A stretch of DNA of 64,000 nt, taken from assembly GCA_004835665.1 (NCBI GenBank), contig RBKR01000002.1, positions 1 through 64,000 of the forward strand, written 5' to 3'. A program made the translations under genes and the position numbers. Of the stretch, positions 8,879-19,545 are shown one piece after another. The notes beneath the pieces were generated by a model that was given only the letters and a program-made list of their open reading frames with translations, did not search any database and had not been told where the DNA came from. Source of the stretch: Phoma sp. XZ068 (lineage: Eukaryota > Ascomycota > Dothideomycetes > Pleosporales > Didymellaceae). The stretch's first letter is position 1; each line of letters begins with the position of its first letter.

Positions 8879-10672
8879 ATGTCACCATCTAATCTACCCT
8901 GGATCTCCGCGTTGGAAGATGCCGCCGAGCAATTCGATGGCGGGCCCCGGAGCTTCCCGCTAGCCAGCGAGTCGAGCTTTGCCCACAGGCTCGCATACGA
9001 CCCGCCGAACCTGGACTACCGAAAGCTGTTTTGGAACAAGGCCACTGTCTCGGACTCGCAGCGTGATGCTCTATTGCGCCCGCACAGCGCAGGCTGGCTG
9101 ATTCCGGCCGAGACGAGTGTCTGCAAGCCTGTCTTTGTCGCCCACTCCGCGCTGTCGGCGATATGGCTGTTGAAGGAGACGCTCGACGAGGACGCGCTGC
9201 CTGCTGATGCTTGGGCCCGGCTGGTCTCTGCAGCGCAGGATCTTGCCAGCAGCCCGAGCGACGGCTTCCAGAAGGAACCCCCTTCAGCGCAGCGGCCCCG
9301 CGATTCCCCACCACCGTCGACAAAGCGTGCTGCTGCATCCAGCTCAGCGCGGCCGTTGAAGCGCCTCCGACAAGCCACCGAGCCTCCCAGCCCTGCGACG
9401 CCGCTGGAAGCAGAGGACGAAGCGGAGGAACCTGAGCAGCTTGCGCCGCCCTGCGAACCCGAGGCGGCCGAGGACCCCAAAGAGCCCGTCCATGGACAGG
9501 TTGGACAGGAGGAACCCGCCCAGATCACAAGCGTCTCTAACAAAAACCGCCGTGCTGAGCGGGAGCGCGCCAGGAAGCTGGAGCTCATACGAGCGCAGAA
9601 GAAACAGGACCTTGGGTTGGTACCGCCGCCCGACTCAGCGTCTCGCAGGGAACACGGTGCCTATGCCTCCATCTCGCGGCAGGATGAGCCGTTCATCTCT
9701 TGGATCCTCAAGCAGCCGGTCGATGATGGCGACAACCTGTACAGCAGTGCCCCAGCGCCTTACCTGACAGCTTCTGGCATGCTCGACAAGGCCCGCTCCA
9801 TCGGCAATAATACCTCCCAGGCCTCTGCGGCTGCCTTTCTGCGGAGCTGGCGCACACAAGGTTCACCCTTTGCGCAGGAGTCCGTGGAGGATCGCCCGCC
9901 CGCTTCCTCGCGCACCCGCTGGTCGCTGTCGCAGAAGAGCAGTGCCTCGACGGTGCCGAAGAGCGCGCTCGCCTCCGCCTGGAGCCTGTGCGATCGCTAC
10001 GAGCAGGAGCTGGATATCATCCATATCAAGTACCGCTGGGCCATGGCTTTCCTCGGCAAGGCGTACACCGAGAGGATGGACCAGATCAAGGAGCAAGACG
10101 TCGCCCGCAGCAGGGATGCCAAGAACCGAGGCGGCAGGGGCAAAGTCAGCTCCGAGGCCATGGACGCCCTGCTGCTGTCCGTCACCGCTACGTCGGGGCG
10201 TCAGCAGCGTCAGCGATTCAAGAAGCGGCTGCACCAAGCGCTCCGCTGGTACGAAGCAGCCAAGCAGCTTGGCTGGGGTATGCTCTGCCTGATGCCGCAC
10301 GACATCATCTCCAACTCGTGGGTCGAGAACGATCTCCGCATCCCCTTCTGGCACATCTGGCTCACGTTGGTTGCGAAGGCGAATCCGGTGGCCCACAAAG
10401 CAAGCATGGCCTTGGACGCCTGGCTAGGCTCAGAAGGCATCTCTGGCGGATCCATCAGCGAGAAGGCAACGCTGTCGATCGAGGCAAACACGCCGACATC
10501 AGCGACGCAAGTGGAGGAGATTGAAGACAGCGAGCTGGAAGACGGCGAAGATGGTGACAACCACAGCGTCAAGCCTGCGCCCTCCCAAAGGACTACAAAC
10601 AGCCCTGCGGCCGCCCGTGCAATGCGCCAGCTTACCTTGATCGAGCTCTGTAAGCCTTTTGCAGGCACATAG
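8879..10672 (+). CDS. Uncharacterised protein divergent from telomeric helicase
   Basis: This is an intact 597-codon frame starting MSPSNLPWISALEDAAEQF. I do not recognise the family. Residues 1-120 look globular, with several Trp. Residues 120-230 are low-complexity, rich in Pro, Ala and Glu, with basic patches (KRAAASSSARPLKRLR) that could serve as nuclear targeting. A charged helix (NRRAERERARKLELIRAQKK) follows. Residues 360-520 look like an alpha-helical domain rich in Trp and Arg (RQQRQRFKKRLHQALRWYEAAK). There is no signal peptide or membrane segment. G/C-rich codon use is like the helicase gene and unlike the AT-rich element downstream. The tight divergent arrangement suggests the two genes travel and are expressed as a subtelomeric unit. 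A nuclear or DNA-bound partner role is inference only. Splicing beyond the stop cannot be excluded. Confidence 0.7.
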   Translation: MSPSNLPWISALEDAAEQFDGGPRSFPLASESSFAHRLAYDPPNLDYRKLFWNKATVSDSQRDALLRPHSAGWLIPAETSVCKPVFVAHSALSAIWLLKETLDEDALPADAWARLVSAAQDLASSPSDGFQKEPPSAQRPRDSPPPSTKRAAASSSARPLKRLRQATEPPSPATPLEAEDEAEEPEQLAPPCEPEAAEDPKEPVHGQVGQEEPAQITSVSNKNRRAERERARKLELIRAQKKQDLGLVPPPDSASRREHGAYASISRQDEPFISWILKQPVDDGDNLYSSAPAPYLTASGMLDKARSIGNNTSQASAAAFLRSWRTQGSPFAQESVEDRPPASSRTRWSLSQKSSASTVPKSALASAWSLCDRYEQELDIIHIKYRWAMAFLGKAYTERMDQIKEQDVARSRDAKNRGGRGKVSSEAMDALLLSVTATSGRQQRQRFKKRLHQALRWYEAAKQLGWGMLCLMPHDIISNSWVENDLRIPFWHIWLTLVAKANPVAHKASMALDAWLGSEGISGGSISEKATLSIEANTPTSATQVEEIEDSELEDGEDGDNHSVKPAPSQRTTNSPAAARAMRQLTLIELCKPFAGT

Positions 10673-11069
10673 TGTGCTGTAATCAATTGCTCTGTGCTGT
10701 GCATTTAGTGTGTTACTTTCTTGCGTTGGTGTTTACAGTGTTGATGTTCTGCTGTGTTGATGCAGTTGTTGTCCGCGCGCTAGCGCAACCCTAACCACAA
10801 CATTAAACCCTACCCCCATGATTTACAAAGCCGATTTCGCTACAACTTGCACAGGTAATGCGGGTTATTGTCGCAAAACATATGTCCAAGTTTGAAGCAG
10901 ATCCAATCTGTTGTTGCAGAACGACCGTAGTTGGGAGAAAAACCAACCGTACCCATGATAAGATATCCGCGGCAAATCTGTAGCCCTGGTCCCTAACAAA
11001 TCCGTACCCCTAAATCAACCATTGGAATGGTTGGCCTACCCATCTGGGTTAGGATTAGGACAAGTTAGC
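10673..11069. other. Spacer with decayed telomere-like motif
   Basis: No gene is visible. An interstitial telomere-like motif (GCAACCCTAACCACAACATTAAACCCTACC in pieces) lies near 10786-10816, and GGGTTAGGATTAGGA near 11046-11060 is a diverged G-strand telomere motif in the opposite orientation. The two motifs bracket the end of the subtelomeric unit before the AT-rich element. Confidence 0.6.
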
Positions 11070-12364
11070 ATGTTCTACTATAGCACAATATAGGGTATAA
11101 TATAATATATATTATTAAGAATATAAGCAATATAAAGCTAAGAAAGCTAATAATAAAGCCTATACTAAATTATATTAAGACTTAATTATCCTCTCTATTA
11201 AGGTAGACAATAATAAAGAAAATTAGTATAATAAGTTATATAAAGAATACTAATAATATTATTAACTAGAAGTATATTAGAACTAGAATAATAATTACCT
11301 AGAACCTAATTATAGCCTAGACCTAAGAAACTTATACTATAGAGCACTATTATAGACAGTATACTACTATAATAAATACTAGATATATTATTTAGAGAAG
11401 CTTAATTTAGGATAGTTTCTAAAGAGATATCTATATAAACTATAATAGGAAGATTATAAAGAGAACTACTATATACTACACCTAATAAATAAATATAATA
11501 ACTAATACTTTTCTAGCTAGAATAAGTCTAAGTATAAATAATAAGAATTAGTAGTAAATAAGTAATACTTTAATTAGTATTAGCAGACCTACCTTAATCC
11601 CTACTATAAGACCTATAAAGGAAAGAAGTAGAGTAATAGCTTTAGACAAGAGAATCCTTTTTTAAGGCAGCGCTAGTAGGTGCTAGAGATTAATCTATTA
11701 ATAGTGTTAAAAGTAATTACTAACTAATTAAGTTATCTATTAAGGTAAATAGAAGATAGATAAAGGCACTCTTAGACTCTAGAGTATAGTCTAATTATAT
11801 CTCTTTAAGAGTAGTATAGCTAGCTAAACTATGCTCTACCTAAAAGACAATACCTTACCTACTTAGAGTAGCTAATAGAGAACTAATACTTAAGAAATCT
11901 AAGATTATATATAAGGTAACTATAGTACCCCTCTAGATCTATAGACACTATAAGAAAATAACTCTAGACACTTTTAGGATAGCTACTTATAACATTATAT
12001 TAGAACTTCTATAGTTAAGAAAGCACAATCTAGATATTAATTAGAAGAATTAATAGCTTTTACTAAGCTAATATAGGTGCAGCACTACTATATTATAGCC
12101 TATATAGTTTATAATATAACTAGTAGATAAGAAGAAGATTAATAATATCTCTTTAATATATAAGATATGCTAAGATAGAGTAGTTAACTATATAGATATA
12201 GAATACCCTACTAGTTATAAAGTAATAGTTAAGGAGAAGAATAGTACACCTTCTAATATTCTAGATAAATATAAGAGTTATATAGAACTCTTCTATAATA
12301 AGAAGACTATAAAGGTATTACTATAGTATAAACTCTAGGATTATAAGATTAGGCTCTAGAAAGG

Positions 12365-12865
12365 AAAGGAACTGCCTTTTAGGCCTATATATAGAATATC
12401 TAAGAAGGAACTTAGTATACTTAAGAAATATATTAATAAGAACCTTAAGAAAGGATTTATATAAGAATTAGAATTACTAGTAGGATTTCTAGTCCTCTTT
12501 ATACTAAAGAAAGATAGTAAACTATAAATATATATTAATTACTAAAAACCTAATAATATTATAATTAAGAATTAGTATCTATTACTAAATATTAAGGAAT
12601 TATAGGATTAGTTATCTAGAGTATAATACTTTACTGCACTTAATCTATATAGAGTATATAACCTTATATATATAAAGGAAGGTAAAGAATAGAAGACTAT
12701 ATTTAAAATATACTATAGTTATTATAAGTACTTAGTAATGCTATTTAGACTTACTAATACACTAGCTATATATTAGGCCCTTATTAATAATATATTAAGA
12801 GTATACTTAGATATTATAGTAGTAGCATACCTTAATAATATCCTAGTATATTTACTATATTAGAG
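12365..12865 (+). pseudogene. Retrotransposon reverse transcriptase, RIP-inactivated
   Basis: Recognisable landmarks in order are LPFRPIYRISKKEL, KKGFI followed by a stop then ELELLVGFLVLFILKKDSK, YFTALNL, YYKYLVMLFRLTNTLA and AYLNNILVY. The last corresponds to the family's Y-x-D-D catalytic box, here LNN: both catalytic aspartates read as asparagine, the change expected from GAT to AAT. Several TAG/TAA codons interrupt the frame. The domain cannot be functional. Confidence 0.88.
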
Positions 12866-13974
12866 AAGTGTTAGAATACCTTAGAAAGGTAGATCTTTAA
12901 CTTAAACCTAAAAAATATAAATAGTATAAAGAAGAAGTAGAATTCCTTAGCTATATTATAGGAAGGTATAGAGTTAAGATAAGTAAAATAAAGATTTAGG
13001 TTATAAAGGATTAGCTAACTTCTACCTCCCTTAAAGAAATTTAGAAATTTCTAGAATTTATTAACTTTAACTAATACTTTATTAAGAACTATTTACTTAA
13101 GGCCTTACTACTTATAAAGCTTATATAGAAGGATATACTATTTAAGTAAGAATAAGTATAAGAGAATACTTTTTAGTTACTTAAATAGTCCTATATTAAG
13201 CTACCTATAATAATTATATTTAAGAGTAGAAAACTACTTTAAATTAAGATAGATACCTTAGATTTAGTATTAGGAGCTTATACTATATAAGAATAAGGCA
13301 GATAATAGTACCTAATTACCTACTACTCTAGAAAGTTCTTAGAACTAGAAGAATAATATAATATATATAATAAAGAATTACTAGCTATTATATTAGCCCT
13401 AGAATATTAGAGAATCTATATAGAAAGTTATTTAGAACTTACTATCTATATAGATTATAAGAACTTAGTATACTTTACTACTACTAAGACACTTAATTAA
13501 TAATAAGTATACTAGTCTAAGCTATTAGGACAGAACAAGTTTAAGATACTATATATACTAGAAAAAGATAATAGTAGAGCTAACGCACTTAGCAGACAAT
13601 ATAATCTAGCTAGAGAAAAAACTATTAACTAGTTTACTATACTTAGAATTAATAAGAATAGGTTATTAGGACTATCTTAGCAGCTTAATAATATAATATA
13701 AGTTTAGTAAGAATAGTATATATCTATAAAGGTACTAGAGAAATTAGAAAATAAAATTATAAGCTGTTATTATAATAACCTACTTTATAGACACCCTAGT
13801 ATAATATAAATAATAAAACTTATTAGATAATACTATAAGTTTAGCTATATAAAGGACAAGGTTACTAAGTTTATTAAGAACTATATTAATTACTAATAGA
13901 ATAAATATAGTATATATATAAAGTATAGAGAGATATAAGTAATAGAGCTACTAACTACACTATAGACAAATATT

Positions 13975-14200
13975 ATAATAGATTTTATTATATAACTACT
14001 AATCTCTAAGAACCCTATTATAGAATATACCTATAACTTAATCTTTATTATAGTAGATAGGTTTACTAAAGTAGTAGAAATAATACTATTTTAATATAGT
14101 TATACTATAGAGCAGCTTATATAAGTGTTCCTAGATAGAATTATCTATTACTATAGTATACTAGAATTAATTATTAGCAATAGAGATAAGCTCTTTATAT
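13975..14200 (+). pseudogene. Retrotransposon integrase core, RIP-inactivated
   Basis: A DFII segment near 13980 is followed by FIIVDRFTK near 14045 and LELIISNRDKLF near 14161-14196. These match the first half of a Ty3/gypsy integrase catalytic core, where the acidic residues coordinate metal. Stops are frequent. The position between RNase H and the chromodomain agrees with the family order. Confidence 0.82.
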
Positions 14201-14839
14201 TAAACTATTAGACTACACTTATAGCAGCTATTAGTACTAAAAAAAAGCTATTAACTATATATTATCTATAAATAGATAGATAAATAGAAAGAATAAATTA
14301 GACTATAGAAATATACTTAAGAATATATAGTAACTAGAAGCAAGATAACTAGGTCTTACTATTACCTATAGTATAGATTATATATAATAATAAATTATTA
14401 GAAGTAATAGGTATAATACTATTCTTTATAAATTATAGAAGACATCTAAATCTCTTTATAAGATCTCTTAATAGTAATATCTAAATAGATTTAGTAATAA
14501 CCTTAGTATATAGACTAAAGAAAGTATACTAAAAATTACTTAAAAATATTAATAAAGCTTAATAATAAGTAATCTCTTATATTAATTAGAAAAGAAAAAC
14601 AGTACCTTAGCTAAAAGAGGGGGATAAAGTCTATCTTCTTATAAAAAACTTATAAACAAGAAGACTAATAAAAAAACTAGATTATATTAAAGTTAGACTA
14701 TTTTTTATTTCTAGGTAAATTAGCTCTATAAACTATTAACTTAAACTACTATAAGATACTAGAATATACTCTATATTTTATATATTGCTATTAGAACTAG
14801 CAGACTCTAATATACTAATCTAGAAAAATTTCTACTACT

Positions 14840-14980
14840 AGGTTAAGGAAGAGACTAAGTAGGAAGTTAAAAAAATAATATAATATTAAAAGAAAGGATA
14901 TAAGAATAAATATCTAGTTAAGTAGTTAGGATACTCTAACTTAGAAAATATATAGGAACTATTAATAAACCTTATAAACT
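14840..14980 (+). pseudogene. Chromodomain of the chromovirus integrase, RIP-inactivated
   Basis: After a basic stretch, the sequence reads YLVK-stop-LGYSNLENI-stop-ELLINL. Family chromodomains read YLVKW-x-GY...ENTWEP..NL, so each stop falls on a conserved Trp, as expected from TGG to TAG. This identifies the element as a chromovirus, whose integrase tail normally guides insertion to modified chromatin. Confidence 0.8.
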
Positions 14981-15169
14981 ATTACTAGCTGTTATACTAG
15001 TATTAGTAGTATTAGGGTCTAGAAGTAGAGGATATATTACCTAGTCTAGTATAAGTAAGCTAGGCATTAACCTATTCTTAAGTATAGTAATATTATTAAG
15101 TAATAACTCCTATTACTCTAGGTGCTTTATATCCTTAACAAACTAAGCACTTATATTAAACTATTACTA

Positions 15170-15480
15170 TTTATAATACTTTAAGAATTTCTTCTATTTA
15201 TATACCTAGTTTAATTTAGTATAAGTAGCCTATAAGGCAGCTATTATAGCTTCCTTAGCTTTAGTAGCCTTATCTTCTATTTCTTCTAGATATAATATCT
15301 TATTATTAATTTTAAAGAAGTTAGGAACAGGTAAATCTATAGGCTTATACTTCTTTATTCTATTATATTTATAATTCCTATACTTCTTATATAATAAAGA
15401 TATCTTATAAGGCAAGTTCTTCTTTATATAGTACTTGCAGGCAACTATAGCAAGATATCTAATATTATTAATTTAGGTTC
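15170..15480 (-). pseudogene. Antisense coiled-coil fragment of a second transposon-associated ORF
   Basis: On the minus strand the sequence reads, with some stops, KPIDLPVPNFFKINNKIL, then YLEEIEDKATKAKEAIIAAL and a further basic helix. The charged heptad pattern looks like the coiled-coil part of the small ORF found in fungal transposon debris; I cannot name the family firmly. Its strand is opposite to the chromovirus genes, so it is either a nested insertion or part of another element. AT content equals the surroundings. Confidence 0.4.
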
Positions 15481-16650
15481 CTATTATATATTAAGCTTAG
15501 GTACTTTAGAAAACTATTTATTAGTTTATAAGGATATAAACTATAAAGAAAGAGAATAGTATTATAATCTTAGAGAAAGAGGTATAGTATAATAAAGTTA
15601 GGGTTATAGATTAATAGTATAGGGCTAAGAAGACTATATAACATCCTATAATCCTATAGAAATAAACTATACTAAGAGTATAAGATAGTATAAGATACTA
15701 TATATATATCCTATAGAAACTATAAACTACTTATAGAAACTACAGGGCCTCCTATAGAACTTTATAGGATATTATAAGAAATATAGGACACTCCTTAGTA
15801 TATAGTAATTAAAAACACTGCCCTTATAGCATTGTATTTAACCTTATTAATTAACTTTATTATTAGAACTTAACCTAACTCTTAAGCTAGACAGATTAAC
15901 TATCTATACTACTTATTATTAACTCTATAGTTGTTATAGTGTTTTACTAGGTATCTATACTAACCCCTCCTGTACTAGCACTTATCCTAGAGAACTAACC
16001 TTAGAAGTATTTATAAGCTTTGCTTAGTTTATAACCTTAATAAAGGGTAGTATTCTTAATTACTATATACTATAATAATTATAGTAGCTTACCTAGCTTA
16101 CTATAAGCTGCATAAGCTAAGATTACTAAGCTTAATATAAGCTATATAAGCCCTTACGTGTAGTCTACCTAGCTTACTTGCTAAGGGGTAAGCTTATTAT
16201 ATAACCTATAATAAAACTACGCTATAACTATACTATATAGAAAGCCCTATATAATTATTGTGTTAAAGCTGTTAGCATTCACAGCTATTAGCATTCTAGT
16301 TGGCTAGTTATAAGTAGATTATAACACTTAGCCCTACGCTATTAATCTATAACTATAACTTTATTATAATATACTCTTCTCTCTAAGATTATAATAACTT
16401 ATTACTATACTACTCTCTTGTCTAGGATTATAATAGGTAATTCTAAATATGCGTATTGCAGAGCTGCTTCTAGTAGCTTATTCTAAAAATAGTATTTAGT
16501 AGGAGATTATAGTCTCTATATATAATAGTCTTAGTTAGAGAATAATAGTGTATGCGCTAAGAGACGCTAATAGCAAGGCAGAAGGATAGGTAAGTTAGCT
16601 AGATACTACCAAAGGGTAGAGGGGAAAGCTTACCTTCTTTAATAACAGTA
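15481..16650. repeat. AT-rich non-coding tail, possible LTR remains
   Basis: No protein trace is readable. Short internal direct repeats are visible: GCTGTTAGCATTCACA beside GCTATTAGCATTCTAG near 16268-16300, and two copies of a CTCT...AGGATTATAATA unit near 16378-16435. These fit LTR-like or 3' UTR-like DNA, but no matching copy at the 5' end was found. Base composition returns to normal near 16650. Confidence 0.5.
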
Positions 16651-17586
16651 TTTAGGTATAGTAGAACCTCCAGCTTGGGTACAGACAGGATTTTTATTTT
16701 GTTAGGCATAGCGGCAGCAAGCTCAGCGCAAAGGTTATCCTCCACGCATGGGGTGGAAAGGATGTAATAAACTGCCAACGCAGAGGTCCTCTTTAACGTC
16801 TTAAGGGCTGCACCGACAAGACTTACTGTTATGCTGCTTTGGCAACACAGTAAGCGGCCTAGGACCGTAGGTATGGTCGAACATCGCTGTGTCTAAGAAT
16901 AATATATGAGCCGACCTATTATGAGAAGGATGCAATGGCCTCTGCCAATGTTCATCCAATAGTGAACAATTGCATCAGCGCCTAAAAGCTCGCCGAATAA
17001 GGAAACAAGGTTACAGTACTGCCTGAACAAGAATAACCAGGTCTTTCTGAGCAGGTTCGGCTGCATGCGAGAGTTCCACCTTATAGCACCCAAAGGAAGG
17101 CCGCGGGCTTGTGATGGTCGCCTTGCCAACGAACCAATGGGTACTCACTTGGTAGGTGGGTATCCAACACTCGCAATGAGTGAGCGACGAGTTGAGATCG
17201 CGGAAAACTGCACCCTCTTGACTCTTGCAGATCCATCCCAACCGGAGAAGAAGGTCTTTTGTGGGGATGGGGCCAAACCCGGTACGTCGGTTCCTTCTCA
17301 GCTAGCGTGGTTGGACCCGGAGAGACAGAGAGCTCTTGGCATGACGCATGTGCAATGTGGTTGTGCGGCGTAGGTGGCGACCTGGTCTTGGTACCGTGTT
17401 ATTCTCGCATGGGTCGGTATTGGGTGCAGAAGAACTTTGCACACGCACACACATTGACACACCTCCTCCTCTTGTATATCTGCAGAACACTATCAAGCCG
17501 CACACAAGGGACCTCTCCACCACAACAACACTTCTTCAGTGGCATAACTCGTCTTGTACTGAAACTCTTTCCAAACAGTTACCAAG
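16651..17586. other. Gene-free spacer after the retroelement
   Basis: Base composition is balanced here. Overlapping short open frames occur on both strands without codon bias, and none resembles a known family. I see nothing else I can support. Confidence 0.5.
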
Positions 17587-17859
17587 ATGTGTAGCGACAG
17601 GAACCGCGAATTCGCGGCACTCGGCTCACGCAACGAAACCACTATCAACTCTGTAATGCGGCCCAGAGCGAAGGACAAAGATAACGGAACAGCAGATCAT
17701 GATATGGGAACGGGAAATCAGAGCGCAAGGTCGACGTGGTGGCTCCAATTCTTCGTGTCATCTTTGATAATGCTGTTTGCCATGTTTCTGTACCATAGAC
17801 TCGTGGGATTCCCTCGTCAGCCTTGGCCCCCTTGCGAACTCCCGGCCTGTCGAGCTTGA
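17587..17859 (+). CDS. Small single-pass membrane protein, tandem copy 1
   Basis: A 90-codon open frame starting MCSDRNREFAALGSRNE. The first half is hydrophilic; residues about 52-70 form a single hydrophobic helix (LQFFVSSLIMLFAMFLY), followed by HRLVGFPRQPWPPCELPAC at the C-terminus. I do not recognise the family. The strongest evidence that it is real is a diverged second copy 0.8 kb downstream sharing the helix, LVGFPR and the C-terminal PCE..x.C pattern. The protein could anchor with an extracytosolic or cytosolic Cys-bearing tail; orientation is unknown. Confidence 0.5.
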   Translation: MCSDRNREFAALGSRNETTINSVMRPRAKDKDNGTADHDMGTGNQSARSTWWLQFFVSSLIMLFAMFLYHRLVGFPRQPWPPCELPACRA

Positions 17860-18420
17860 GGTTTCGCACTGGTTACGCTGGGATGGCGGAAGTTCCAAGG
17901 TCGGGTGGTCGCCATGCGTCATCGCTGGGCAGGGCCCGGGAAGCTCGAATCAAAGCCGCTTGCTCATCATGTATGAGTAGTCATATCTCATACCTATTGA
18001 TAGTACTAAAATGAAAGTTCTTGTGATAACGATGGCTGTGTGTGATTCCAGACTCATTCTCGCCGCGTGGTCGCCCAGGCTGCACGCGCACGGACACTTT
18101 TGGGGCCAGACCGGCTATCTCGACTCCTTCCCATTTAGCGTGGCCTCGATGTGGAGATTCAAAGAAGGCGTGACGAGATGTTTGAGGGCTCAGCAGATCG
18201 CCTGAGTTGACCCGTGATGTGGCTGGAATAGCAACCTGACCTCAGTACCGCGGCGTGGGTGAGGAGTAGTGTCAATCTTCGGAAAGCCGATATTCCTTCT
18301 CTTTTCCTATCCGAAAGATTGCGAGTGCTATACAAAGGCAATGTCCCGTTAACGAGAACTCCACCGACTTCACATTATCTCCACTCCATTCTTTCAAACT
18401 TCGAACCAATCCCTGCCAAA

Positions 18421-18664
18421 ATGGCCAAAGACAAGACCCTTCAACTCGAAGACCATGGCTCACGCAATAGGAAGAACGTAGACTCAGCGGCAAGGAGACC
18501 TGAGAGATGACGTGGATGGATTGGGATTGCGAAATGCGCGACTGATGCTGTGGGCCAAACGTTTCGTAGGGTTTCTGGTGGGACTGGCTTTTGCATTCTT
18601 GTATGACAGACTAGTAGGCTTTCCTCGGCGGTCTTGTCGTCCTTGCGAGACCTCGGGTTGTTGA
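18421..18664 (+). pseudogene. Small membrane protein, tandem copy 2, frameshifted
   Basis: The ATG at 18421 opens MAKDKTLQLEDHGSRNRKN, resembling copy 1 (ALGSRNE), but that frame closes at 18510. The rest is in another frame: LMLWAKRFVGFLVGLAFAF then LYDRLVGFPRRSCRPCETSGC and a stop at 18664. The helix and LVGFPR..x..PCE match copy 1 (LYHRLVGFPRQPWPPCELPAC). No GT-AG intron of usable size restores the frame, so I call a one-base frameshift. It could still produce a short hydrophilic peptide. Confidence 0.5.
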
Positions 18665-19248
18665 AGTTATCTCACAAAGACTGTTAATGATCGGGGCGAG
18701 GATCGCGGGAGTTGAAGGTAGACTGTCGCCGCCTCGCGGCATCGCCAGGCGGAAACGTGTACCGTACTGTCTACTATCGCATTAGCAGTCGTGGCTGCAT
18801 GTTAACGTAGGCGGCACGTCCGGCATGATATATAGAGCGTCAGGCTTGTGATTGGTAATGGTCACAAGTGCTTCAACCCTCGAGCATGAGTTGGCGTTGG
18901 TAGAGATGATCGATCTGGCGGGAAGCGCACGGACACGGCATGGCAGAGAACCTCCGGTACGGGGTTGGTTAGATGGCAAGTAGCCAAAATTTAAATCTAA
19001 GTTTTCCCAGCATTGCCATCAAGTTTGTTGACGCGGTTAGCGGTTGGAGCGGTGGAGGCAGAGCTAGCATGGTCGTGAACTTGACAGGTCGAGGTGGCTC
19101 GTGAAACGCGGCACGCTGTTGGGTGTGCAGACGAAGCAGCGAGACGCAAAACAGCTAGGCTGCTCACAGGTCCCCGTCCTGTCTCGCTGCAGCAGAGTGG
19201 TGCTGTAGATCACACAATACATATGACGCTTGACAGCCTGTACATACA
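18665..19248. other. Gene-free spacer
   Basis: No coding frame with recognisable content. The stretch separates the small membrane-protein pair from the desaturase relic. Confidence 0.45.
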
Positions 19249-19545
19249 TCAACTCTCGGCCTGCTGCATCGTGCCGTCGCTTCCCTCCGCGCCCTCCGCT
19301 ATAGCCTTCTGGCATGCGAACATCATCTCCACCATCTGCGCAACCTGCCCCAGCCTGCCCAGCACGATCTCGTTCCCCATCCGTACCCCGTAGCAGTGGT
19401 ACCTCCGGCCAGTCCTCTCGCAAAAGTCGCGCACCAGGCCCTACGCTCTCCTCAAGTTTTGTCTCGGCAGCCTTGAAAACAGGTGGTGGGCGTGGTATTG
19501 CAGGTCTCCGCAGAACCAGTCGAGCCACTCCGGGCACTCAATTTG
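19249..19545 (-). pseudogene. Sphingolipid delta-8 desaturase C-terminal relic
   Basis: The minus strand reads IECPEWLDWFCGDLQYHAHHL, then FSRLPRQNLRRA, a TAG stop at 19443-19441, and continues in the same frame as GLVRDFCERTGRRYHCYGVR, then GNEIVLGRLGQVAQMVEMM. This matches the C-terminal end of fungal front-end desaturases, including the third histidine box, normally Q-x-x-H-H before LFPRLPRHNLR. Here the box reads H-A-H-H, so its Gln is changed. The upstream two thirds, with the other histidine boxes and cytochrome b5 domain, are missing. The in-frame TAG fits CAG to TAG. It cannot encode an active enzyme. Confidence 0.75.

Larger units (their letters stand above)
11070..16650 (+). mobile_element. 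RIP-degraded Ty3/gypsy chromovirus and AT-rich remains
   Basis: About 5.6 kb of extremely A/T-rich sequence, dominated by TA, TAG and CTA and nearly free of CA and TG. Translating the plus strand through its stops gives, in order, a protease-like LLDSR (about 11771), a reverse transcriptase core (about 12370-12860), the RNase H end NALSR (about 13580-13600), integrase segments VDRFTK (about 14050) and ISNRDKLF (about 14173) and a chromodomain-like YLVK...GYSNLENI (about 14905-14960). The order protease-RT-RNase H-integrase-chromodomain defines a Ty3/gypsy chromovirus. Stops sit where Trp or Gln is expected, and active-site Asp codons read Asn, both fitting C-to-T change on either strand (RIP). 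The 5' end appears truncated and I could not pair two LTRs. Confidence 0.88.

Noticed and set aside
9016..10704. Several open frames antisense to the 597-codon gene
   Set aside because: They have no start context, introns or homology, and mirror the codon bias of the plus-strand gene.
15230..15415. Open 61-codon minus-strand frame in the AT island as a functional gene
   Set aside because: Homology-like sequence continues past stops on both sides, so it is only an open piece of a decayed ORF.
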